A stretch of DNA of 12,142 bases from NCBI GenBank assembly GCA_030147905.1, contig JASBUM010000237.1, positions 1-12,142 of the forward strand, in the 5' to 3' direction. This document shows, piece after piece, positions 6,337 through 12,142 of the stretch. Position 1 is the first letter of the stretch. Every line of letters starts with the position of its first letter. Below the pieces are notes generated by a model. That model was not told where the DNA came from. It saw only the letters and a list, made by a program, of their open reading frames with translations, and did not search any database. A program made the position numbers and the translations under genes. This stretch comes from Acidimangrovimonas sp. (GTDB taxonomy: Bacteria; Pseudomonadota; Alphaproteobacteria; Rhodobacterales; Rhodobacteraceae).

Positions 6337-7167
6337 TCAGGCGCGGGTCTCGTCGGGTTTGGCCTTGATCGACGACCACAGCCGCTTGTTGGTCAGATAA
6401 AGCAGTGCCGCGAGCAACGCGAGATAGAGCACGCCGTCGAAGCCTGCGTGCTTGCGCGCATCCATGTGCGGCTCGGCCGACCACATCAGGAAGGCCGCGA
6501 CATCCTCGGACATCTGTTGCACGGTGCTCTTGGTTCCGTCGGCATAGGTCACCTGGCCATCGGTCAGGGGCGGCGGCATGCGGATCCAGCCGCCCGAGAA
6601 ATACTTGTTCCCGTAGACGGTGGTGCCGGCGAGGTCCTTCGTCTTGCCGGTAAAGCCGGTCAGCAACGCGACGATGTATTGCGGCCCGCCGATCCCGTGG
6701 ATGAACTGGTTGATGCCCAGCTTGTAGGGCCCGTGAAAGGCGGCCCGCGCCTTGGCCATCACGCTCAGATCCGGGGCGTTCATGGCGTGATTGGCGGGGA
6801 AGGTGTCGTTGGGGGTCAGCTTGCGCGGGTTGCCGCTTGCGGGGTCGATCAGTTGCGGGTTCGAGGCCGGATCGTTCACCGGGAAGGTGGCGGCGAAGGC
6901 CTTGACCTGATCCTTCGGGAGTTGTGGCCCGCCCTTGTCCGCCAGTGTCCTGAACGGGACCAGGTCCAGGCCATGGCAGGCGGCGCAGACCTCGGTATAG
7001 ACCTGCAGGCCGCGCTGGAGCTGGTTCGGATCGTATGTTCCGAACGGCCCGTCGAAGGAGAAGGGGATATCCGGGATCGGCGGGGTTTCGGCAGCCAGGA
7101 CCGCGCCCGTACCCGCCGTGCCCAGAACCGCAGCCGTCGCCACCGCAAGAAAGAGCTTCCTGAACAT
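6337..7167 (-). CDS. petC: Cytochrome c1 of the cytochrome bc1 complex
   Basis: A 276-residue protein with a cleavable signal peptide (about residues 1-26, cut near LAAET). The haem c site CAACH is at 61-65, with His65 as axial ligand; Met197 in RMPPPL is the expected sixth ligand. [12 protein letters not shown] (130-141) and FLMWSAEP are family hallmarks. A C-terminal membrane anchor (about 247-265) ends YLTNKRLW. The domain faces the periplasm and passes electrons from the Rieske protein to cytochrome c2. The ATG at 7167 has AAAGGA nine bases upstream; the 17-bp gap after petB indicates one transcript. Between GFTGKTK and MPPPL the chain is short and contains no cysteine; Rhodobacter c1 proteins, from memory, carry a longer disulfide-bearing loop there. 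Confidence 0.96.
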   Translation of the reverse strand: MFRKLFLAVATAAVLGTAGTGAVLAAETPPIPDIPFSFDGPFGTYDPNQLQRGLQVYTEVCAACHGLDLVPFRTLADKGGPQLPKDQVKAFAATFPVNDPASNPQLIDPASGNPRKLTPNDTFPANHAMNAPDLSVMAKARAAFHGPYKLGINQFIHGIGGPQYIVALLTGFTGKTKDLAGTTVYGNKYFSGGWIRMPPPLTDGQVTYADGTKSTVQQMSEDVAAFLMWSAEPHMDARKHAGFDGVLYLALLAALLYLTNKRLWSSIKAKPDETRA

Positions 7168-7184
7168 GTCGGTCGTTCCTTTCG

Positions 7185-8534
7185 TCACTCGGCCGGCTGG
7201 GCGCTGTCGCCCTGGCGCAAGGTGGTCCCGGCGGGGCGGTGGTGGGCGTCGAAATCCTCCTCGATCGTGGCCGGCAACCTTGTCGGGCGCTCGATCACGC
7301 CCAGAAGCGGCAGGATGATGAGGAAATAGGCGAACCAGTAGCTGGACGCGATCAGCGACACCCAGCCGATCAGGGGCGTCGGGAACTGCGACCCGCACCA
7401 CATCAACAGCAGGAAGTCGAAGACCAGAAGCGCGAACCACCACTTGAACATCGGCCGGTAGCGCCCCGATCGCACCGAGGAGGTATCGAGCCATGGCGCC
7501 AGTGCCATAACGGCGATGGCGCCGAACATGGCCAACACCCCGAAGAATTTCGCGTCGACGATGCCGAAGGTCACGAAATGCGCGAGCTGGACGATCCAGA
7601 CATCCTGGGTGAAGGCGCGCAGGATCGCGTAGAAGGGCAGGAAATACCATTCCGGCTCGATGTTGGGGGGGGTCATCAGCGGGTTGGCCGGGATGTAGTT
7701 GTCCGGCGAGCCGAAATAGTTCGGCATGAAGCTGACGACGGCGAAGAAGATCGTCAGGATCACCGCAAGGGCGAAGAAATCCTTGATGACGTAATAGGGC
7801 CAGAAAGGCACCGTGTCCTTGCGCACCTCATCGCGCGACCCGCGACGGACCTCGACCCCGGTAGGGTTGCTGTTGCCGGTCGTATGGAAGGCCCAGACAT
7901 GGACCGCGACCAGCGCGGCGATCACGAAGGGCAGCAGGTAGTGCAGCGAGAAGAAGCGGTTGAGCGTCGCGTTCGAAACCGACGGCCCGCCCAGCAGCCA
8001 GGTCTGTATCGTCGGACCGATCCCCGGGATGGCGCCGAAGAGCCCGGTGATGACCGTGGCGCCCCAATAGGACATTTGTCCCCAGGGCAGGACGTAACCC
8101 ATGAAGGCGGTGGCCATCATCGCCAGATAGATCAGCATCCCGATGATCCACGTCACCTCGCGCGGGGCCTTGTAGCTGCCGTCATAGAGACCGCGGAAGA
8201 TATGCACATAGACGGCGATGAAGAAGAGCGTCGCGCCGTTCATGTGCAGGTAGCGGATCATGGTGCCGCCGCGAACGTTGCGCATGATGTGCTCGACCGA
8301 GGCGAAGGCCAGCCCGGTATCGGGGGTGTAATGCATCGACAGCACGATGCCGGTCACGATCTGCAAGGTCAGGCTGAAGGCCAGGACGATGCCCCAGATC
8401 CACATCCAGTTGAGGTTCTTGGGCGTCGGGATGGTCAAGGTCTTGTAGACCAGATCGACGATCGGCAGGCGCGAATGCAGCCACTTCTCGAAGCGTGACC
8501 TGGGCTCGTAGGGGTCGTGCGGAATTCCTGACAT
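7185..8534 (-). CDS. petB: Cytochrome b of the cytochrome bc1 complex
   Basis: A 449-residue inner-membrane protein with the eight-helix cytochrome b plan. The four haem-ligand histidines are H97, H111, H198 and H212, the numbering I recall for R. capsulatus. [18 protein letters not shown] forms part of the quinol-oxidising site and PEWY at 294-297 is the Qo motif, both intact. The C-terminal tail [11 protein letters not shown] is typical of Rhodobacterales. It oxidises quinol and reduces quinone on opposite membrane sides in the Q cycle. The ATG at 8534 has GGGAGG six bases upstream. It is flanked by petA (18-bp gap) and petC (17-bp gap), giving the standard petABC order. No key residue is missing. 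Confidence 0.98.
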   Translation of the reverse strand: MSGIPHDPYEPRSRFEKWLHSRLPIVDLVYKTLTIPTPKNLNWMWIWGIVLAFSLTLQIVTGIVLSMHYTPDTGLAFASVEHIMRNVRGGTMIRYLHMNGATLFFIAVYVHIFRGLYDGSYKAPREVTWIIGMLIYLAMMATAFMGYVLPWGQMSYWGATVITGLFGAIPGIGPTIQTWLLGGPSVSNATLNRFFSLHYLLPFVIAALVAVHVWAFHTTGNSNPTGVEVRRGSRDEVRKDTVPFWPYYVIKDFFALAVILTIFFAVVSFMPNYFGSPDNYIPANPLMTPPNIEPEWYFLPFYAILRAFTQDVWIVQLAHFVTFGIVDAKFFGVLAMFGAIAVMALAPWLDTSSVRSGRYRPMFKWWFALLVFDFLLLMWCGSQFPTPLIGWVSLIASSYWFAYFLIILPLLGVIERPTRLPATIEEDFDAHHRPAGTTLRQGDSAQPAE

Positions 8535-8552
8535 GTCTTGCCTCCCTGTGCC

Positions 8553-9116
8553 TCAGCCCAGCTTGATGGTCTTGGCGTCGACGAATTTCGCCACCGGAAT
8601 CTCGAGGTTGCGCGGGGCGGGGCCCTTGCGGATGCGGCCGGCGGAATCGTATTGGGAGCCGTGGCAGGGGCAGAACCAGCCGTCATATTCGCCGGCGCCG
8701 TCGCCCAGCGGCACGCAACCCAGATGGGTGCAGATGCCGATCTGGACCAGCCACTTGCCTTCCTTGTCCAGTGCGCGGTTCTCGTCGGTGGCCAGGGCTC
8801 CGGCGGGCAGGTTCATGTTCTCGGCGTTGCGGTCGGGCAGGTCGGCGATCTTGACCGCGCGCGCCTCGTTGATCTCCTTGGGCGTGCGGTGGCGTATGAA
8901 GATCGGCTTGCCCTGCCATTTCACGGTGAGCTGCGTGCCCGGCTGCACCGCGGAGATGTCAACCTCGATCGAGGCCAGCGCGGCCACGTCGGCAGAAGGG
9001 TTCATCTGGTTCACGACCGGCCAGATCGCTGCCGCGGCGGTGACAGTCGCCGCGCCGGCGGTGGCGTAGTAAAGGAAGTCCCGGCGGGTCCCTCCGTGAT
9101 CTTCTGCATGAGTCAC
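8553..9116 (-). CDS. petA: Rieske iron-sulfur subunit of the cytochrome bc1 complex
   Basis: A 187-residue protein. [13 protein letters not shown] (10-22) is a twin-arginine signal followed by the membrane anchor, as known for bacterial Rieske proteins exported by Tat and left uncleaved. The [2Fe-2S] ligands are C129 and H131 (CTHLGC) and C149 and H152 (CPCHGS), with C134-C151 as the expected disulfide and Tyr156 near the cluster, as in R. sphaeroides. The start is GTG at 9116: AGGGAG lies six bases upstream and the protein then begins (M)[13 protein letters not shown], close to the R. sphaeroides N-terminus. An ATG at 9170 would add 18 unsuited residues containing two cysteines. It is first in the operon and takes electrons from quinol bound to cytochrome b. 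Confidence 0.97.
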   Translation of the reverse strand: MTHAEDHGGTRRDFLYYATAGAATVTAAAAIWPVVNQMNPSADVAALASIEVDISAVQPGTQLTVKWQGKPIFIRHRTPKEINEARAVKIADLPDRNAENMNLPAGALATDENRALDKEGKWLVQIGICTHLGCVPLGDGAGEYDGWFCPCHGSQYDSAGRIRKGPAPRNLEIPVAKFVDAKTIKLG

Positions 9117-9162
9117 GAGCGTCTCCCTATCCTGTGCCGTCTGGCGGCAAGCGCACTCCTTC

Positions 9163-9183
9163 GGTTGCATTTCGGCTGCAACC
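9163..9183 (-). promoter_or_regulatory. petA: Hairpin in the petA leader
   Basis: GGTTGCA (9163-9169) and TGCAACC (9177-9183) form a perfect 7-bp inverted repeat around a 7-base loop. It sits about 35 bases upstream of the petA ribosome site and downstream of the candidate promoter, so it would be in the transcript leader. It may affect mRNA stability or be a protein-binding site. Confidence 0.4.
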
Positions 9184-9195
9184 TGTCCCCAAGCC

Positions 9196-9224
9196 TAATT
9201 ACCGTCGTAAAAATCGTCCGTCCA
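9196..9224 (-). promoter_or_regulatory. petA: Candidate petABC promoter
   Basis: On the - strand TGGACG (9224-9219) and TAATTA (9201-9196) are separated by 17 bases. The -35 box has four of six consensus matches and the -10 three. The transcript would have a leader of roughly 75 bases. This is the best pair I see near petA; other A/T-rich patches upstream (near 9350-9400) could also hold a promoter. Confidence 0.35.
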
Positions 9225-9267
9225 GCGGACATTCGGGCGCAGCGCAAGGGGGGGTGCGACGATTTTT
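9209..9267. promoter_or_regulatory. 10-bp inverted repeat over the petA promoter region
   Basis: AAAAATCGTC (9209-9218) recurs as its exact reverse complement GACGATTTTT (9258-9267), with 39 bases between. The petA-proximal arm fills most of the spacer of the candidate promoter; the other arm lies 49 bp upstream, centre to centre. A smaller hairpin, GTCCG-N5-CGGAC (9216-9230), overlaps the proximal arm. Paired operator sites or a long-loop RNA structure ending in five Ts are both possible. Confidence 0.5.
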
Positions 9268-9527
9268 CATTCAAACTTGCGTGGGTCGTTCGCGGCCTGA
9301 CGTCGCGGCGGCGTGATCGCAGGGTCGGATGTCGCTGCGGAGGGCGAGGCTATAAGACCTTGATATTCATCGTGGTTACAAGAATTTTCGGATGGCTTGA
9401 CGGCACCCGAAAGGGGGGGTGGAAGGCGCGGGGGTCGGGCTTGATCCCGCGTGCTGCCGGCATGCCTGTCGGGTTCCGGCGTCCATGGGCGGGGTGCGGC
9501 AAGCCGCCGCGCCCCGCGGGGGTTGCA
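9268..9527. other. Non-coding stretch between the GST gene and petABC regulatory region
   Basis: No gene is supported here. The part from about 9350 to 9405 is much richer in A/T than its surroundings (TATAAG, TTGATATTCAT, AGAATTTT) and looks regulatory. A G7 run in AAGGGGGGGTG at 9411-9421 repeats one at 9246-9256. Close to the GST stop there are GC-rich palindromes (CCCCGCGGGG, 9512-9521; GCGGC-AA-GCCGC, 9496-9507) that might help end that transcript, though none has a T-run. Confidence 0.45.
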
Positions 9528-10139
9528 TCATTGTTCCGGCGGGCGGGTCGCGGCCATGGCCGGGCGCTGGTCAAAGCGGCCGAACCAGTCGGCCAGCGCC
9601 GGATGGCTTCCGCGCCAGTCTCGGGCGCCATGGCGGAAATCGAGATAGCCAAGCGCGCAGCCGACCGCGATCTGGCCCATGTCGAGTTGTCCGGCGAGAT
9701 GACTCATCCAGCGGGACTCGAGCGTCTCGAGGGCACGGGCGATCTTTGCCCACTGGCCTTCGACCCAGGCATCGTGCCGTTTCTGTTCGGGACGGATCCG
9801 GGTTTCGTAGACCATCAGCACCGCCGCCTCGAGCATGCCGTCCGCGGTCGCCTCGAGCGTCAGGCAATCCCACAGGCGTGGCGGTTCGGGATACTGCCCG
9901 GCAGCGAAATGCTGATCGAGATAGCGGCAGATGACGCGGCTGTCGTAGATCGCCGGGCCGTCGTCGCGTTCGAGCGCGGGGATCTTGCCCAAGGGGTTGT
10001 GGGCCACCGGCATGGTGCCGGGTTCGACCGGGGTGCCGGCGGCGGGCACGCGCTCGATCGCGTCGGCACGGCCGCATTCATGGAGCAGGACCATGACCTT
10101 GCGGACGAAGGGCGAGGTCGGGGAATGATAAAGGCGCAT
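9528..10139 (-). CDS. Glutathione S-transferase family protein (YibF-like)
   Basis: A 203-residue protein with GST architecture. The N-terminal thioredoxin-like domain begins MRLYHSPTSPFVRKV, with Ser9-Pro10 where the catalytic Ser/Cys region lies; NPLGKIPAL (48-56) contains the cis-proline Pro54 and YDSRVI (65-70) the glutathione gamma-glutamyl contact. The helical C-terminal domain includes a segment near VGCALGYLDFRHGARDW, resembling E. coli YibF, which is also about 202 residues. It presumably binds glutathione in the cytoplasm; substrate and reaction are not known. AAGGA lies five bases before the ATG at 10139. It follows the PaiB-like gene by 37 bases on the same strand, so co-transcription is likely. 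Confidence 0.9.
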   Translation of the reverse strand: MRLYHSPTSPFVRKVMVLLHECGRADAIERVPAAGTPVEPGTMPVAHNPLGKIPALERDDGPAIYDSRVICRYLDQHFAAGQYPEPPRLWDCLTLEATADGMLEAAVLMVYETRIRPEQKRHDAWVEGQWAKIARALETLESRWMSHLAGQLDMGQIAVGCALGYLDFRHGARDWRGSHPALADWFGRFDQRPAMAATRPPEQ

Positions 10140-10176
10140 GGATTTCCTTTCGGTGTCTGATCGATCGGGCAGACGG

Positions 10177-10824
10177 TCACGGATGCGGCGGAAGCGGCGC
10201 GCGCATCAAGGTGGCAAGCTCGGCGTTCGGCGCGGCCCCGGCACGGGCGGCAAGGCCCGCCGCGGCGCCAAGCCGGGCGGCCTCGGGTTTGTTTTGCGAC
10301 AATTTCCAGGTGCCGTCGAGTTGCTCGATCTCCAGCCGGCACGGCACGATCTGGCGCATCATCCGGGTCAGGACCTCGGGTGTCATCTTGGCGCGGGTCC
10401 AGGCCGGCTTGGGGGCGAGATCGGCCTCGAACCGCGCTGACAGCCGGTCGAGCAGTTCAGGCAGTTCGTTCTCGGGCCGCAGGGTCAATTGTCCGCGCAG
10501 ATGGACGGCCACGTAATTCCACGTCGGCACCTGATCGTCGAGGCCATACCAATCGGGCGAGATATAGCCGTCCGGCCCGGTCACCGCCACAAGCGCGGGC
10601 AGGGCGCCCGTTTCGGCCGCACGCAGGGCCGCCGCGATCGGGTTGGAGCGAACGAGATGCAGCGCCGCCCGGGTTCCCTCTGCGTCCAGCACGAAGGGGA
10701 TATGCGCAGCCAAAGGCGCCCCGCCGCCGGCGCCGGCGACCGTCAGCATGCCGAAGCCGCGCGTCCGCACGAAGGCGAGATTGGTTTCGGCGCTCGCGCC
10801 GCGAAAGGCCGGATTGGGATGCAT
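10177..10824 (-). CDS. paiB: FMN-binding negative transcriptional regulator family protein (PaiB)
   Basis: A 215-residue protein beginning MHPNPAFR, the common start of this family. Conserved segments are HIPFVLD (41-47), GPDGYISPDWY (83-93), PTWNYVAVHLRG (100-111) and KLSQNKP (174-180). The fold is an FMN-binding split barrel related to pyridoxamine-phosphate oxidase. Bacillus PaiB is described as affecting protease and sporulation gene expression, but for most members, including this one, a true regulatory role is unproven; a flavin- or haem-related enzyme is as likely. The ATG at 10824 is preceded four bases away by AAGGAGGA, the strongest ribosome site seen here, which settles the start; the frame stays open well upstream but overlaps mtaB. 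GST follows directly. Confidence 0.92.
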   Translation of the reverse strand: MHPNPAFRGASAETNLAFVRTRGFGMLTVAGAGGGAPLAAHIPFVLDAEGTRAALHLVRSNPIAAALRAAETGALPALVAVTGPDGYISPDWYGLDDQVPTWNYVAVHLRGQLTLRPENELPELLDRLSARFEADLAPKPAWTRAKMTPEVLTRMMRQIVPCRLEIEQLDGTWKLSQNKPEAARLGAAAGLAARAGAAPNAELATLMRAPLPPHP

Positions 10825-10915
10825 CGCGTCCTCCTTCGCGGCGACGGTAGCGGGCGGCGCGGGCACTGGCAATCGCGCTTGCGGCGGACCGGCAATCTCG
10901 AAGGGTCGGCCGCGC

Positions 10916-12142
10916 CTAGGCGAGCAGGCGGGCGCCGTCATGCCCGGTGATGCGGGCCTCGACGATCCGGCCCTCGGGCTGGGGCTGGGCAAGCTGGACT
11001 TCGGTGAATTGCTCTGTGCGCCCGCGTGTCGGGCTTTCGGTGAGAATGCGGTGGGTTTGGCCCAGCTGCGCCGCAAGATGGCGCGCAAGGGCGTGGTCTC
11101 CGGCCGCGCGCAGCCGTGCGGCGCGGGCGCGGATCGCCGGGCCGGGCACCGCGGGCATGCGCGCCGCCGGAGTGCCGTTGCGGGGGCTGTAGGGGAAGAC
11201 ATGCAGGAAGGTCAGGCCGCAATCCTCGACCAGCCGCAGGGTGTTTTCGAACATCGCTTCGGTTTCGGTCGGAAAGCCCGCGATCAGATCGGCGCCGAAG
11301 ACGAGATCGGCCCGCAAGCGCCGCGCCTCTTCGCAAAACCGGATCGCATCGTCGCGCAGGTGACGCCGCTTCATCCGCTTGAGCGTCAGGTCATCGCCCG
11401 CCTGCAGCGACAGATGCAGATGCGGCATCAGCCGCGCCTCGGTGGCGATTGCGTCCATCAGCGCCGGATCGGCCTCGATCGAATCGATCGACGACAGCCG
11501 CAGACGTGGCAGATCGGGCACCAGCCGCAAGATCCGCATGACCAGATCGCCGAGCCGGGGTGCCGCCGGCAGATCGGCGCCCCAGGATGTCAGGTCGACG
11601 CCGGTCAGCACCACTTCGTTGAAGCCGCGGCCGACCAGCCGCTTGATCTGCTCCACCACCACGCCGGCGGGGACCGAACGGGAATTGCCCCGACCGTAGG
11701 GAATGATGCAGAAGGTGCAGCGATGGTCGCAGCCGTTCTGGATCTGGACATAGGCGCGGTGGCGGCCGAAGCCGTCGATCAGATGGCCGGCGGTTTCGGT
11801 CACCGACATGATGTCGTCGACCTGGACGCGCTCGGTCGCGCCGATCAGATCGGGGGCGCGCAGCGCGGCCCAGGTTTCGGCCCGCATCTTCTCGGCATTG
11901 CCGATCACGCGGCTGACCTCGGGCATGGCGGCGAAGGTCTCGGGTTCGGTCTGCGCGGCGCAGCCGGTGACGACAAGGGTCGCCTCCGGGTGGTCGCGGC
12001 GCAGGCGGCGGATCTCGCGCTTGGCCTTGCGCACGGCCTCGGCGGTCACGGCGCAGGTGTTGACCACGACGAGATTGTCGAGCCCGGCTTCGGCCGTCAA
12101 TTCGCGCATCGCCTCGGTCTCATAGGTGTTGAGCCGGCAGCC
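10916..12142 (-). CDS. mtaB: tRNA t6A37 C2-methylthiotransferase MtaB, N-terminus off the window
   Basis: A 408-residue partial protein; the first visible codon is 12140-12142 and the true start lies beyond the edge. The visible start GCRLNTYETEAM is the MTTase N-terminal domain; its three cluster cysteines are Cys2, Cys30 (NTCAV) and Cys61 (VTGCAAQ) in visible numbering. The radical-SAM CxxxCxxC (GCDHRCTFC) gives Cys138, Cys142 and Cys145. A TRAM domain ends the protein (EVQLAQPQ...GHDGARLLA). The enzyme adds a methylthio group to t6A at position 37 of tRNAs reading ANN codons. MtaB rather than MiaB is chosen from the GCRLN start and RGNSRSVP after the cluster, but the N-terminus is incomplete. 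A 91-bp gap follows before paiB, without an obvious terminator. Confidence 0.93.
   Translation of the reverse strand, partial: GCRLNTYETEAMRELTAEAGLDNLVVVNTCAVTAEAVRKAKREIRRLRRDHPEATLVVTGCAAQTEPETFAAMPEVSRVIGNAEKMRAETWAALRAPDLIGATERVQVDDIMSVTETAGHLIDGFGRHRAYVQIQNGCDHRCTFCIIPYGRGNSRSVPAGVVVEQIKRLVGRGFNEVVLTGVDLTSWGADLPAAPRLGDLVMRILRLVPDLPRLRLSSIDSIEADPALMDAIATEARLMPHLHLSLQAGDDLTLKRMKRRHLRDDAIRFCEEARRLRADLVFGADLIAGFPTETEAMFENTLRLVEDCGLTFLHVFPYSPRNGTPAARMPAVPGPAIRARAARLRAAGDHALARHLAAQLGQTHRILTESPTRGRTEQFTEVQLAQPQPEGRIVEARITGHDGARLLA

Noticed and set aside
5953..6368. Small open frames on both strands of the aroC-petC spacer
   Set aside because: They overlap one another, have no good ribosome sites and translate to Arg/Gly/Pro-rich sequence typical of non-coding GC-rich DNA.
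7239..8498. 419-codon open frame on the + strand opposite petB
   Set aside because: It is the mirror of a conserved cytochrome b with all haem ligands intact, and its product is a His/Asp/Arg-rich sequence without any family resemblance.
9134..9316. 60-codon + strand frame upstream of petA
   Set aside because: It covers the petA leader, the candidate promoter and both arms of the inverted repeat, and shows no domain or ribosome site.
8538..10160. 540-codon open frame on the + strand across petA and the GST gene
   Set aside because: It runs antisense to two certain genes and the petA control region. Its translation is low-complexity and Arg/Gly-rich with no recognisable domain; long antisense frames are normal at this GC content.
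10825..11202. N-terminal extension of the PaiB-like protein in the same frame
   Set aside because: The family start MHPNPAFR and the AAGGAGGA ribosome site fix the start at 10824; the extension lies inside mtaB and is Pro/Arg-rich.
1..12142. Mobile elements, phage genes, CRISPR arrays or a defence island
   Set aside because: No transposase, integrase, terminal repeats, regularly spaced repeats or defence-type domains were seen; nearly all of the window is accounted for by housekeeping genes.

Overview
The window is GC-rich DNA from an alphaproteobacterium, most likely a member of the Rhodobacterales. Three things point there: the rapZ / EIIA-Man-like / HPr gene string, a petABC (fbcFBC) operon whose Rieske protein and cytochrome b keep the ligand numbering I recall for Rhodobacter proteins, and the general codon bias. 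It reads as ordinary chromosome. I see no insertion sequence, phage gene, integrase, CRISPR array, tRNA or rRNA.

Layout. Positions 1-1700 (+ strand) hold the end of rapZ, an EIIA-Man family PTS protein, HPr and a PlsC-like acyltransferase, overlapping or tightly spaced and probably one operon. Positions 1782-3266 (+) encode AMP nucleosidase, preceded by a perfect 11-bp inverted repeat ending next to its start codon. Positions 3397-3684 (+) encode an HU-type DNA-binding protein, and 3811-4755 (+) an EamA/DMT-type ten-helix transporter. That transporter converges on aroC (chorismate synthase, 4832-5941, -). A 395-bp spacer with tandem repeats and a strong hairpin separates aroC from petABC (6337-9116, -), which encodes cytochrome c1, cytochrome b and the Rieske protein. 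A 411-bp non-coding stretch upstream of petA carries a candidate promoter and inverted repeats. Beyond it on the - strand lie a YibF-like glutathione S-transferase (9528-10139), a PaiB-family FMN-binding protein (10177-10824), and an mtaB tRNA methylthiotransferase that runs off the right edge (10916-12142).

How the genes work together. RapZ, EIIA and HPr belong to the sugar-permease-free regulatory PTS of alphaproteobacteria; HPr keeps both His15 and Ser46, so it can answer to Enzyme I and to HPr kinase, neither of which is in the window. petABC encodes the whole cytochrome bc1 complex. The remaining genes (amn, hup, aroC, mtaB) are housekeeping.

I find no convincing undescribed multi-gene system. 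The items most worth a second look are regulatory: the amn leader hairpin, the inverted repeats over the petA promoter region, and paired tandem repeats upstream of aroC. One protein-level oddity is a cytochrome c1 without the extra cysteine-bearing loop of the Rhodobacter proteins. Comparisons with known proteins are from memory, since no search could be run.
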